Assembly (NCBI RefSeq): GCF_029143285.1
Contig: NZ_JAPDSH010000001.1
Span: 492,866 to 556,865 of the forward strand
DNA from: Vagococcus proximus
GTDB taxonomy: Bacteria; Bacillota; Bacilli; Lactobacillales; Vagococcaceae
Direction of reading: 5' to 3'
DNA: 64,000 nt
Part shown: in pieces, positions 16,561-25,611 of the stretch
Layout: each line of letters opens with the position of its first letter
Position numbering within the stretch: the stretch's first letter is position 1
The notes under the pieces: generated by a model
Seen by the model: the letters and a program-made list of their open reading frames with translations, nothing else
The model's database searches: none
Told to the model about the DNA's origin: nothing
Made by a program: the position numbers and the translations under genes

Positions 16561-17992
16561 GGTTCTTATTAGAAAGTTATGCAAGGAAAATTCTGATTTA
16601 ACGCCAAGTGATATTGATGAGATAGTCAAGGCCTCAAATATATTAGAAAATAGTATTTTGTATCAAGGTGAGGATGTATTTATTGATATTCTTTCAACTT
16701 TAACAGATGAAGCTATCGTTATATATCACCGTAAGCCAACTTTGAAACAATCATTATATAGAGATGAAATCATTGGTAAAGTGGCTAAGAGACTTAATGA
16801 GCCTGGTGTTTATAGAACATTCGAAACATCGTTAAAAACGGAGGGGTTATTAGGGAAAACGCAAGAAAATATCTTGATTAGACAAAAGGTATTTCCTATA
16901 CGGAATAATCAGAAAAACATTGGTGTAATCATCGTAGAATCTCCTTTTGCTGAAGCTGTTGAAGAGCGAGATTATCATGCGAAAAAAAGTGTCTTTGATG
17001 ATCAAACTAATGGCAGTTATAACCATCCAAAAGCTAACCTATTTTACCGATCATTCTTAGATAAATTAGACGAGGCAATATTAGTTTTTGACAAGGATGG
17101 CTATCTTGTGATGAATAATAGTGTAGCTGATTCTTATTATTATCACTTTGGTTATATGGAACGAATCAAAGGGTTTCATTATGATAATTTGTCACTTGAT
17201 ATGAGCACATTCGAGCAGTTGCTTTATTTGTTAGATGCAGGCAGATGGCATGAGGTTTCTGAAAAAGAAGTCAGATTTGGTGAAAGTCACTTTGAAATGA
17301 AACGATTTTTTGAGAGCGATAAAGATCTTTTTGTAATGGTACTCCATGATAAAACTGAGATTTATAATAAAGAAGTAGAGATTATTACAAAATCTGTTGC
17401 AATTAAAGAAATTCATCACCGTGTTAAGAATAATTTACAAAGTATCGTATCATTATTACGTATTCAAAGAAGACGTATAGAAAATGAAGAAGCTTCAAAA
17501 ATTCTTAACGAAAGTGAAAATCGTGTACTCGCTATTTCTAGCGTGCACGAAATGTTATCAAAACAAATAGATGATGATATTTACTTGTCGTCAGTATTGA
17601 GTATGATAATTGGGAACGTTCAACGGATATTTTTAGGAACACTTAATGTTCAGGTAGATGTTGATTTAGATGATACAATTTGTCTAGACAGTGACCGTAC
17701 GGTTACAGTGGCCTTGATTGTCAATGAACTCCTTCAAAATAGTTTTGAGCATGCCTTTAATAGAAGTTTGACAGATAATAAAATCAGTATTTTTCTTTCT
17801 AGAGAAGGGCATGATTTTGTTAAAGTCACAGTTAAAGATAATGGTTCAGGATACGATTCTGATGCTATATTTGAACAAAGTTTAGGACTTCAAATCGTAT
17901 CATCATATATAAAAGATAAGCTTAGAGGTAAATTACAAGTAAACTCATCAGATGATGGGACTACAACATGTTTTTATTTTAAAACTACATAG
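16553..17992 (+). CDS. eutW: EutW, ethanolamine-sensing histidine kinase
   Basis: This 479-residue cytosolic kinase has no membrane segment. The N-terminal half (about 1-150) matches the ligand-sensing region of EutW, and a PAS-like segment (about 165-265) follows. The HisKA_2-type dimerisation box is EIHHRVKNNLQSIVSLL with phospho-His288 or 289, and the C-terminal ATPase domain has VNELLQNSFEHAF and VKDNGSGYD. It autophosphorylates on ethanolamine binding and passes phosphate to EutV. Start codon ATG overlaps the end of eutV, indicating coupled synthesis. Confidence 0.94.
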   Translation: MHEVLIRKLCKENSDLTPSDIDEIVKASNILENSILYQGEDVFIDILSTLTDEAIVIYHRKPTLKQSLYRDEIIGKVAKRLNEPGVYRTFETSLKTEGLLGKTQENILIRQKVFPIRNNQKNIGVIIVESPFAEAVEERDYHAKKSVFDDQTNGSYNHPKANLFYRSFLDKLDEAILVFDKDGYLVMNNSVADSYYYHFGYMERIKGFHYDNLSLDMSTFEQLLYLLDAGRWHEVSEKEVRFGESHFEMKRFFESDKDLFVMVLHDKTEIYNKEVEIITKSVAIKEIHHRVKNNLQSIVSLLRIQRRRIENEEASKILNESENRVLAISSVHEMLSKQIDDDIYLSSVLSMIIGNVQRIFLGTLNVQVDVDLDDTICLDSDRTVTVALIVNELLQNSFEHAFNRSLTDNKISIFLSREGHDFVKVTVKDNGSGYDSDAIFEQSLGLQIVSSYIKDKLRGKLQVNSSDDGTTTCFYFKTT

Positions 17993-18078
17993 GACAAACA
18001 ATGTCGTTTGTCGTCAAGCAAAGTCGCTTAAACAGATCTTTTAACTTATTAAAAGATTTATTTGAGCGGCTTTTTAAT
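17993..18078 (+). promoter_or_regulatory. EutV (ANTAR) antiterminator before eutA
   Basis: P1 is GACAAAC-AATGTC-GTTTGTC (17993-18012), a perfect 7-bp stem. P2 is AAGC-AAAGTC-GCTT (18016-18029), three bases later. Both six-base loops have A at position 1 and G at position 4. P2 overlaps a long terminator whose arms, 18020-18044 and 18049-18073, pair with G-T wobbles and end in five T. This is the clearest dual-hairpin site in the locus and lets EutV gate the whole eutA-eutJ segment. Confidence 0.88.
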
Positions 18079-18103
18079 TTTTAAAAAGAAGGGTGGGAAT
18101 GAT

Positions 18104-19537
18104 TTGTCTGAAGAAAAAGTATTGAGTGTCGGGATTGATTTAGGTACATCAACGACACAAATGATTATTTCAGAATTATCGATACAGAACATGGCATCAG
18201 CTTTTACGATACCTCGTATCACGATAACAGATAAAAAAGTTATTTTTCGAAGCGATATAATGTTTACTCCCATTTTTTCAAACAACTTAATTGATGTTGA
18301 AAAAATTAAAGATTTCGTCTCAAAGCAGTATCTATCAGCTGGAATTGGTAAAGATGATATTCAAATTGGTGCGGTTATTATTACAGGTGAGACAGCCCGT
18401 AAAGAAAACTCAAGCAAGGTGTTAGAGGCTCTTAGTGGTTATGCAGGAGATTTTGTCGTGGCGACAGCCGGACCTGATTTAGAAAGTATTATTGCTGGTC
18501 GTGGTGCAGGTGCCCAAAGCTTCTCTAAAGAACATCACAATACTGTGGTCAATTTAGATATCGGTGGTGGTACTACAAATTTAGCTGTCTTTTATGACGG
18601 TGAAGTAACGGATACAGGATGTCTTGATATCGGTGGGAGACTGATAAAAGTCGATAAAACCACCCATAAGATTACTTACTTGGCGCCTAAAATTAAAGAA
18701 ATCATTACTAAGGAACAGCTAAAATTACAAGAAGGTCAAGTGGTAACCCCACAAGATTTAGAACCTATTATTTCAATAATGGTGACATTACTTGAAAATA
18801 GCGTAGGTATTGGGCCAATCAGTCCCTATTATGACTTGATTATCACTAATAAAGGTTTAGGCCATTCTAGAGTGATAGAAGCTTTATCATTTTCAGGTGG
18901 CGTAGCAGATTGTATTGATCAAGACAATAGAGTTGATCCGTTCATGTATGGAGATATAGGGTTACTTTTAGGTAGAGCTATTAAAGATTCCATTATTATG
19001 AATGAGATGAATGTCATTAAATCTATTGAAACAATACGTGCGACAGTTGTTGGAGCAGGTGCACATACTGCAGAAATTAGTGGCAGTACGATTACGTATA
19101 TCGAGGAAGTATTGCCTATCAAAAATAGCCCGATTCTAAAGCTTAGTCATCAAGATGAGTTAGGTGCCGAACATTCTATTGCTGATGCTATTGTTAAGAA
19201 AATGGAATGGTATCAATTAGAAAACGAGTTCCAAGCAATATCATTGGGTATTGAAGGGGAGAGCAATCCTACATTCAATAGAGTCCAGGAATATGCTAAA
19301 GGAATTGTTATTGGTCTAGATAGTATGATTCAACGAAATGAAACTTTAGTTATAATTGTCCAACAAGATATGGCGAAGTCACTAGGTCAATGTTTATTTG
19401 GTCTTTTGCCAAAAGGTTATCCTTTTGTCTGTATTGATAGTGTTCGTGTCGAAAATGGAGATTATATAGATATTGGGAAACCAGTAGCAGCGGGTAGTGT
19501 TTTACCTGTGGTAGTAAAAACGTTAATTTTTAATTAG
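18104..19537 (+). CDS. eutA: EutA, ethanolamine ammonia-lyase reactivating factor
   Basis: EutA uses ATP to release damaged cobalamin from inactivated EutBC. The 477-residue protein has the actin/Hsp70-like phosphate loops GIDLGTSTTQ near the N-terminus and NLDIGGGTTNLAVF in the middle. TTG at 18104 is chosen because GGGTGGG lies six bases upstream; a frame-compatible TTG at 18062 lies inside the EutV-controlled terminator. Its C-terminal half (RVENGDYIDIGKPVAAGSV) is typical. eutB follows after 27 bases. Confidence 0.93.
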   Translation: MSEEKVLSVGIDLGTSTTQMIISELSIQNMASAFTIPRITITDKKVIFRSDIMFTPIFSNNLIDVEKIKDFVSKQYLSAGIGKDDIQIGAVIITGETARKENSSKVLEALSGYAGDFVVATAGPDLESIIAGRGAGAQSFSKEHHNTVVNLDIGGGTTNLAVFYDGEVTDTGCLDIGGRLIKVDKTTHKITYLAPKIKEIITKEQLKLQEGQVVTPQDLEPIISIMVTLLENSVGIGPISPYYDLIITNKGLGHSRVIEALSFSGGVADCIDQDNRVDPFMYGDIGLLLGRAIKDSIIMNEMNVIKSIETIRATVVGAGAHTAEISGSTITYIEEVLPIKNSPILKLSHQDELGAEHSIADAIVKKMEWYQLENEFQAISLGIEGESNPTFNRVQEYAKGIVIGLDSMIQRNETLVIIVQQDMAKSLGQCLFGLLPKGYPFVCIDSVRVENGDYIDIGKPVAAGSVLPVVVKTLIFN

Positions 19538-19564
19538 AAGAAAAGTGAAGGAGGAATTTTAAAA

Positions 19565-20929
19565 ATGATATTAAAAACAAGATTGTTTGGCAAAACTTAC
19601 GAATTTAAATCAGTAAAAGAAGTTTTAGCCAAATCAAATGAAGTGAAATCTGGCGATACCTTAGCGGGTGTAGCTGCTACTTCAGCAGAAGAACGTGTTG
19701 CAGCTAAAGTTGTTTTAGCTCAATTACAATTACAAGATTTATTCAATAACCCTGTAGTACCTTATGAGGACGATGAAGTTACACGTATCATCATTGATGA
19801 TGTAAACAAACGTGCTTACAACAACATCAAACATTGGACAGTTGAGGAATTACGTGAGTATATCCTTGATTTCAAAACTAGTGACTATGATATTAAACAA
19901 GTTGCTCGTGGTTTAACATCTGAGATGGTAGCCGCTGTTACTAAGTTAATGTCTAACATGGATTTAGTCTATGCTGCACAAAAAATTATTGTTATGAAAA
20001 CAGCTAATACAACGATTGGTGAACCTGGTCGTATCTCAGCTCGCTTACAACCTAACCACACTACTGATGATATTGATGGTATCATGGCATCACTTATGGA
20101 AGGTTTATCATATGGTATCGGGGACGCTGTTATCGGTTTAAACCCTGTTGATGATTCAACTGAAAGTGTTATGCGTATCTTAAATAAATTTGAAGAATTT
20201 AAAAATGAGTGGGAAATTCCGACACAAACTTGTGTGCTGGCTCATGTTAAAACACAAATTGAAGCGATGAAAAAAGGAACACCAACTGGTTTAGTATTCC
20301 AATCAATCGCAGGATCAGAAAAAGGGAATACTGCTTTTGGTTTTGATTCTAACGATATTGCTGAAGCTAAAAAATTAGCTATGGAAACAGGTGCTGTTGC
20401 AGGCCCTAACGTTATGTATTTTGAAACAGGTCAAGGTTCTGAATTATCTTCAGATGCTCACTATGGTGCTGACCAAGTAACAATGGAAGCCCGTTGTTAT
20501 GGTTTTGCTAAACGTTTTGATCCATATATTGTTAATACAGTAGTTGGATTTATTGGACCTGAGTACTTATATGATTCAAAACAAGTTATTCGTGCAGGTT
20601 TAGAAGATCACTTCATGGGTAAACTTTCTGGCTTATCAATGGGTTGTGATGTATGTTATACAAACCACATGAAAGCTGACCAAAATGATGCTGAAAACTT
20701 AGCTTCATTATTAGCATTAGCTAATGTTAACTTCATTATGGGTATTCCACACGCTGATGATATCATGTTAAATTACCAAACAACTGGTTACCATGAAACA
20801 GCTACAATTAGACACATGTTAAACAAACGTCCTACTCGTGAGTTCGAAGGTTGGATGGAAAAAATGGGACTTATGGAAGATGGTCGCTTGACTGAACGTG
20901 CTGGCGATGGCTCTATCTTCTTAAAATAG
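19565..20929 (+). CDS. eutB: EutB, ethanolamine ammonia-lyase large subunit
   Basis: EutB is the catalytic TIM-barrel subunit that converts ethanolamine to acetaldehyde and ammonia by adenosylcobalamin radical chemistry. At 454 residues it matches the enterobacterial length. Recognisable stretches include GLTSEMVAAVTKLMSNMDL, GRISARLQPNHTTDD, YFETGQGSELSS and GMPHADDIM-like GIPHADDIMLN. Codon use is strongly biased, as expected for high expression. It follows AGGAGG and precedes eutC by 21 bases. Confidence 0.97.
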   Translation: MILKTRLFGKTYEFKSVKEVLAKSNEVKSGDTLAGVAATSAEERVAAKVVLAQLQLQDLFNNPVVPYEDDEVTRIIIDDVNKRAYNNIKHWTVEELREYILDFKTSDYDIKQVARGLTSEMVAAVTKLMSNMDLVYAAQKIIVMKTANTTIGEPGRISARLQPNHTTDDIDGIMASLMEGLSYGIGDAVIGLNPVDDSTESVMRILNKFEEFKNEWEIPTQTCVLAHVKTQIEAMKKGTPTGLVFQSIAGSEKGNTAFGFDSNDIAEAKKLAMETGAVAGPNVMYFETGQGSELSSDAHYGADQVTMEARCYGFAKRFDPYIVNTVVGFIGPEYLYDSKQVIRAGLEDHFMGKLSGLSMGCDVCYTNHMKADQNDAENLASLLALANVNFIMGIPHADDIMLNYQTTGYHETATIRHMLNKRPTREFEGWMEKMGLMEDGRLTERAGDGSIFLK

Positions 20930-20950
20930 AAAAGGAGGGTTCACTAAGAA

Positions 20951-21868
20951 ATGGTCGATGAAAAAGGATTAAAAGCAATGATAGAAACAATCTTATCAGA
21001 AATGTCTGGTCAAGATTCTAATAAAAATGAGGATGTTGTAGGAAGTATTGTTTCAAATATAACATCTCAACAAGATGCATCATACAATGGTCAAGTAGAA
21101 GATGGATTTATTCCAGATATTACTGAAGTTGATATTAAGAGTCAATTCCTAGTACCAGATGCAGCTGATGAAGAAGGATACTTACGTATGAAACAATACA
21201 CACCAGCTCGTCTAGGTTTATGGCGTTCAGGTCCTCGTTACAAGACTCAATCTATGCTACGTTTTAGAGCTGACCACGCGGCCGCTCAAGATGCAGTATT
21301 CTCAGATGTTCCTGAGGAATTAGTTAGCGAAATGGGATTTGTTCCAGTTCAAACTAAATGTAACGACAAAGATGAATATGTAACACGTCCAGATTTAGGT
21401 CGTCAATTTGATGATGAAAATCGTCAAATTATCAAATCTCACTCTAAACAAGGTGCTAAAGTACAAATTGTTGTAGGAGATGGGCTAAGTTCTGCAGCGA
21501 TTGGTGCTAACATCAAAGAAATTCTTCCATCAATTAAACAAGGTTTAAAAATGTTTAACCTTGATTTCGATGAAGTTATCTTTGTTAAGTACTCTCGTGT
21601 AGGGGCAATGGATGAAATCGGTGAATTATCAGGAGCAGATGTTGTGTGTATGTTAATTGGAGAGCGTCCAGGTTTAGTTACTGCTGAATCTATGAGTGCT
21701 TACCTTGCTTATAAACCAACTATCGGTATGCCAGAAGCTCGCCGTACAGTTATTTCTAATATCCAAAAAGGTGGTACACCGGCAGTTGAAGCAGGAGCTT
21801 ACATTGCTGAAGTTATTAAAAATATGCTTGATAAGAAAAAATCAGGTATTGACTTAAAAGAAGGTTAA
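20951..21868 (+). CDS. eutC: EutC, ethanolamine ammonia-lyase small subunit
   Basis: The 305-residue small subunit completes the cobalamin-binding site of EutBC. The first 20 residues ([13 protein letters not shown]) form an amphipathic helix like known encapsulation peptides, followed by a low-complexity linker and the conserved core from about residue 70 ([16 protein letters not shown]). The sequences GDGLSSAAI and [18 protein letters not shown] are family signatures. It lies within the eutA-eutJ run with a strong AGGAGG before it and after it. Confidence 0.96.
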   Translation: MVDEKGLKAMIETILSEMSGQDSNKNEDVVGSIVSNITSQQDASYNGQVEDGFIPDITEVDIKSQFLVPDAADEEGYLRMKQYTPARLGLWRSGPRYKTQSMLRFRADHAAAQDAVFSDVPEELVSEMGFVPVQTKCNDKDEYVTRPDLGRQFDDENRQIIKSHSKQGAKVQIVVGDGLSSAAIGANIKEILPSIKQGLKMFNLDFDEVIFVKYSRVGAMDEIGELSGADVVCMLIGERPGLVTAESMSAYLAYKPTIGMPEARRTVISNIQKGGTPAVEAGAYIAEVIKNMLDKKKSGIDLKEG

Positions 21869-21885
21869 TAAAGGAGGAAAATTAA

Positions 21886-22542
21886 ATGATTAATGATTCA
21901 TTAGGTGCTAACGTTTTAAGTGTGAAAATCATTGCAAACGTAGACGCTGGTATGGCTAAAGCGTTAAACTTAGATCCTCAAAAACACCGTAGTTTAGGTA
22001 TGATCACCTCTGATTGTGATGATGTGACATACGTTGCTTTAGATGAAGCAACTAAATCAGCAGCAGTTGAAGTGGTATACGCTAAAAGTATGTACGCTGG
22101 TGCTGGAAACGCTAGTACTAAATTTGCAGGTGAAGTGATAGGTATTATTGCTGGTCCATCACCAGCAGAAGTTAAAAGTGGGTTAGATACAGTTGTTCAA
22201 GAAATTGAAAATAGCCCTGGTTTCATCAGTGCTAACGAAGATGATAGTGTTCCTTATTTTGCACATTTAATCTCTCGTACAGGTACTCACCTATCAAAAG
22301 AAGCAGGAATTAAAGAAGGTGAAGCACTAGCTTACCTAATCGCTCCTCCTTTAGAAGCTATGTACGCTTTAGATGCTGCTATCAAAGCAGCAGATGTGGA
22401 AGTAGCAGCTTTTTACGGCCCACCTTCAGAAACTAACTTTGGTGGTGCATTATTAACAGGTAGTCAATCTGCGTGTAAAGCGGCATGTGATGCCTTTGCT
22501 CAAGCAGTAGCATTAGTTGCGGCAAACCCAACAATGTATTAA
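21886..22542 (+). CDS. eutL: EutL, tandem-BMC shell protein
   Basis: This is a trimeric BMC-T shell protein of 218 residues with a large gated pore, thought to pass bulky cofactors or ethanolamine. The N-terminus DSLGANVLSVKIIANVDAGMAKAL and the segment SRTGTHLSKEAGIKEGEALAYLI are characteristic of EutL. The two BMC domains lie at about 10-105 and 120-215. It is distinct from the PduT-like BMC-T at 8405-8959, so two trimeric shell proteins are encoded. Confidence 0.95.
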   Translation: MINDSLGANVLSVKIIANVDAGMAKALNLDPQKHRSLGMITSDCDDVTYVALDEATKSAAVEVVYAKSMYAGAGNASTKFAGEVIGIIAGPSPAEVKSGLDTVVQEIENSPGFISANEDDSVPYFAHLISRTGTHLSKEAGIKEGEALAYLIAPPLEAMYALDAAIKAADVEVAAFYGPPSETNFGGALLTGSQSACKAACDAFAQAVALVAANPTMY

Positions 22543-22561
22543 TCCAAAGGAGGCAATAACC

Positions 22562-23023
22562 TTGTCTATTCAAGCTTTAGGCCTTATTGAAGTTAATGGT
22601 TTTCTTGGAGCAGTTGCAGCAGCAGATGCAGCACTTAAAACAGCTGATGTTCAGTTGATTAGTGCTGAGAAGATTTCTGGTGGTATTACAACAATTCAAT
22701 TATCAGGCAATGTCTCAGCTGTTCAAGTAGCAGTTGAAACAGGGAGTCGTGTTGCGAATGACCTTACATGTTTAAGATCTAGTCACGTCATTCCACGTCT
22801 AGCGGATGAAGCTGCAGAAATGGTTCTTTCTTCTTTAAATAAAGAACCAAAAGCAGAAATGAAATCTGTCATAACTGAAGAACAAGTTGAATTACTCCCT
22901 GTTGGAGAAGCTAAACCTGAAATACCAAACAATTCAACAAGCGCAAAAAAAGAAACCGTTAAAAAACAATCAACAAAAAAAGCATCAAAAACTTCTTCTA
23001 CAAAAAATAAGAAGAAAAAATAA
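22562..23023 (+). CDS. EutK-like BMC shell protein with lysine-rich tail
   Basis: This 153-residue protein has one BMC domain (about 1-90; SIQALGLIEVNGFLGAVAAADAA) and a disordered C-terminal extension. Of the last 32 residues 12 are Lys. EutK of enterobacteria also carries a C-terminal extension, but a folded helix-turn-helix one; here no such fold is visible. TTG at 22562 is chosen from AAAGGAGG nine bases upstream; the upstream part of the frame lies in eutL. A role in binding nucleic acid, cargo or the inner shell face is possible but unproven. Confidence 0.82.
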   Translation: MSIQALGLIEVNGFLGAVAAADAALKTADVQLISAEKISGGITTIQLSGNVSAVQVAVETGSRVANDLTCLRSSHVIPRLADEAAEMVLSSLNKEPKAEMKSVITEEQVELLPVGEAKPEIPNNSTSAKKETVKKQSTKKASKTSSTKNKKKK

Positions 23024-23040
23024 ACAAGGAGGCGTAATTT

Positions 23041-24525
23041 TTGGTGAATTTACAAGATAAAGATTTATTATCAGTTCAAGAAGTAAGAAACTTATTAAGA
23101 GAAGCGACTGCAGCTCAAAAAGAACTATCAACTTTCTCACAAGAAAAAATTGATACAATTTGTAAAGCAATTGCAGATGCTGCTTATAATGAGCGTGTGA
23201 AATTAGCAAAAATGGCTCGTGAAGAAACTGGCTTTGGTATTTGGGAAGATAAAGTAGTTAAAAATTCTTTCGCATCTAAAGTTGTTTGGGAAAATATTAA
23301 AGATATTAAATCAGTTGGTATCATCAACGAAGATAAAGTTCGTCGTGTTACTGATGTGGCTGTACCAGTTGGTGTTGTTGCAGGATTAATTCCATCGACA
23401 AATCCAACATCTACAGTGATTTACAAAGCTTTAATTTCAATTAAAGCCGGAAACAGTATCGTTTTCTCACCACATCCAAATGCTTTAAAAGCAATCTTAG
23501 AAACAATCGAAATCATTCGTAACGCTGCTGTTGCAGCTGGCTGTCCTGCTGGAGCTATTAGCTGTATGACAGTTCCAACTATTCAAGGTACATCTGAATT
23601 AATGAAGAATGACTTAACAAACTTAATTTTAGCAACTGGTGGATCTGCAATGGTTAAAGCGGCTTATTCATCTGGTACGCCAGCGATTGGTGTAGGACCA
23701 GGTAATGGACCAGCCTTTATTGAGAAATCTGCAAACATCCCTATGGCTGTTAAACGTATCATGGATTCAAAAACATTTGATAATGGTACAATTTGTGCCT
23801 CTGAACAATCAGTTGTTGTTGAAGAAGTGAGCAAAGCTGCAGTTGTTGCTGAATTTAAAAAGAATGGTGCTTACTTCTTATCAATCGAAGAGGCTGCCAA
23901 ATTAGAAAAATTCATTATGCGTGCTAACGGAACAATGAACCCACAAATCGTAGGGAAATCTGTTCAAGATATCGCAACATTAACGGGTCTTTCTGTACCA
24001 ACTGGAACTCGTGTCTTAATTGCTGAAGAAACTCGTGTTGGCGATAAAGTGCCGTATTCTCGCGAAAAATTAGCACCAATCTTAGCTTTCTACACAACTA
24101 AGAATTGGGAAGAAGCTTGTGAATTAAGCATTGATATTTTAAATCATGAAGGTGCAGGTCATACTTTATGCTTGCATACTGAAGATGAAAATGTTGTCCG
24201 TGAATTTGGTTTAAGAAAACCAGTTTCTCGTTTACTAGTTAATGCTCCTGGAGCACTAGGTGGTATTGGTGCGGCTACTAATATGATGCCAGCCTTAACA
24301 TTAGGTTGTGGTGCTGTTGGTGGAAGTTCAACATCAGATAATATTGGACCTGAAAACTTATTCAATATTCGTCGTGTTGCTTATGGCGTACGCGAATTAG
24401 AAGAACTTCGTGGTGAAGATGCTTACTTAGTTGAAGGTAAAACAACTGCTTCAACAAACACATCAGTAAAATCAGAAGACGTTTTAATTAACACAATAGT
24501 TGATGCTATTTTAGCAAAACTATAA
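23041..24525 (+). CDS. eutE: EutE, CoA-acylating acetaldehyde dehydrogenase
   Basis: This 494-residue aldehyde dehydrogenase converts acetaldehyde, NAD+ and CoA to acetyl-CoA in the compartment lumen. The catalytic Cys is about residue 252 in DNGTICASEQ; the NAD-binding part includes GLIPSTNPTSTVIYKAL. The N-terminal amphipathic stretch LLSVQEVRNLLREAT resembles an encapsulation signal, absent in that form from the second paralogue at 55984-57339. A C-terminal extension (last 35 residues) also ends in an amphipathic helix. TTG is eight bases after AAGGAGG; a GTG one codon later is the alternative. Confidence 0.95.
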   Translation: MVNLQDKDLLSVQEVRNLLREATAAQKELSTFSQEKIDTICKAIADAAYNERVKLAKMAREETGFGIWEDKVVKNSFASKVVWENIKDIKSVGIINEDKVRRVTDVAVPVGVVAGLIPSTNPTSTVIYKALISIKAGNSIVFSPHPNALKAILETIEIIRNAAVAAGCPAGAISCMTVPTIQGTSELMKNDLTNLILATGGSAMVKAAYSSGTPAIGVGPGNGPAFIEKSANIPMAVKRIMDSKTFDNGTICASEQSVVVEEVSKAAVVAEFKKNGAYFLSIEEAAKLEKFIMRANGTMNPQIVGKSVQDIATLTGLSVPTGTRVLIAEETRVGDKVPYSREKLAPILAFYTTKNWEEACELSIDILNHEGAGHTLCLHTEDENVVREFGLRKPVSRLLVNAPGALGGIGAATNMMPALTLGCGAVGGSSTSDNIGPENLFNIRRVAYGVRELEELRGEDAYLVEGKTTASTNTSVKSEDVLINTIVDAILAKL

Positions 24526-24586
24526 TAATTGGTTATAATCTATTTATAATATAAAAAAAACATATACTATTAGGAGGAATTTTATT

Positions 24587-24868
24587 ATGAACGCAAATGC
24601 ATTAGGAATGATCGAAACTAAAGGGTTAGTAGGAGCAATTGAAGCAGCAGACGCTATGGTTAAAGCAGCAAACGTAACACTTATTGGTAAAGAACAAGTA
24701 GGTGGCGGATTAGTAACAGTTATGGTACGTGGTGATGTTGGTGCAGTTAAAGCTGCTACTGATGCTGGTGCTGCAGCTGCAGAACGTGTTGGAGAATTAT
24801 TATCAGTACACGTTATCCCTCGTCCACATTCAGAAGTTGACGAAATCTTACCAAAAGTACAAGGTTAA
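24587..24868 (+). CDS. eutM: EutM, major hexameric BMC shell protein
   Basis: This 93-residue canonical BMC-H protein ([21 protein letters not shown], pore loop KEQVGGGLV, and [14 protein letters not shown]) forms the facets of the shell. Strong AGGAGG and extreme codon bias suggest very high expression. The short gap before it is AT-rich with TATAAT-like sequences and may contain an internal promoter. A terminator-like hairpin follows and may raise eutM mRNA relative to downstream genes. Confidence 0.96.
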   Translation: MNANALGMIETKGLVGAIEAADAMVKAANVTLIGKEQVGGGLVTVMVRGDVGAVKAATDAGAAAAERVGELLSVHVIPRPHSEVDEILPKVQG

Positions 24869-24905
24869 TTTCTAAATACACCAGCTTTTTTTAAAAGTTG
24901 ACATG

Positions 24906-24940
24906 AAAGGGTATATTTAACTTTTAAATATACCCTTTTC
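24906..24940 (+). terminator. Attenuating terminator between eutM and pduL
   Basis: AAAGGGTATATTTAA pairs with TTAAATATACCCTTTT across a three-base loop. It sits inside the operon and lacks ANTAR-type hairpins, so it probably reduces or processes rather than switches downstream transcription. Confidence 0.7.
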
Positions 24941-24969
24941 TATAATTAAAATGTGGTAGGAGGTATAGT

Positions 24970-25608
24970 ATGACTGATTTAGATATCAATGTATTAGTAC
25001 GTGAAGTTGTTTCTCGTATTAAAACTGAAAACAAATCTTTTGAAGTGGAAGCTAGTGGTCGTCACGTCCATTTAGACCGTAAAACAATTGATTTATTATT
25101 TGGTGAAGGCTACCAATTAACAAAGGCTAAAGATTTATCACAACCTGGACAATATGCTTGCCAAGAAAGAATCTCTCTTGTTGGTCCTAAAGGCGTTCTA
25201 AGAAATGTCATCATTTTAGGTCCAGAAAGAAGTGACTCTCAAGTAGAAGTGTCATTAACAGATGCCCTTATTCTTGGAGTAAAAGCACCAGTTAAAGAAA
25301 GTGGCGATATTGAAGGAACACCAGGTATCGTTTTAATGAATGGCTTAAAAGTTGCTTCTCTTGAAAAAGGGTTAATTGCAGCAAAACGTCATGTACATAT
25401 GACGCCAGAGGACGCTGAACGTAATAACGTTGTTCAAGGTGAAATTGTACAAGTTAAAGTTGAAGGTGAACGACCATTAATCTTTGATGATGTTGTTATC
25501 CGTGTGAGTCCAAAATTCGCAACATACATGCACATTGATTATGATGAAGCAAATGCTTGTGGATTCAAAAAAGGAACACAAGGTCATATCATTAAAAAGC
25601 AGGCGTAA
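24970..25608 (+). CDS. pduL: PduL-type phosphotransacylase
   Basis: This enzyme converts acetyl-CoA to acetyl-phosphate and recycles CoA inside the compartment. The 212-residue protein has the metal-ligand motifs SGRHVHL, KRHVHMTPEDA and a C-terminal MHIDYDEANAC. The N-terminal 20 residues (DLDINVLVREVVSRIK) look like an encapsulation helix. It replaces the Pta-like EutD of enterobacteria. The next gene starts four bases later. Confidence 0.94.
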   Translation: MTDLDINVLVREVVSRIKTENKSFEVEASGRHVHLDRKTIDLLFGEGYQLTKAKDLSQPGQYACQERISLVGPKGVLRNVIILGPERSDSQVEVSLTDALILGVKAPVKESGDIEGTPGIVLMNGLKVASLEKGLIAAKRHVHMTPEDAERNNVVQGEIVQVKVEGERPLIFDDVVIRVSPKFATYMHIDYDEANACGFKKGTQGHIIKKQA

Positions 25609-25611
25609 TTT

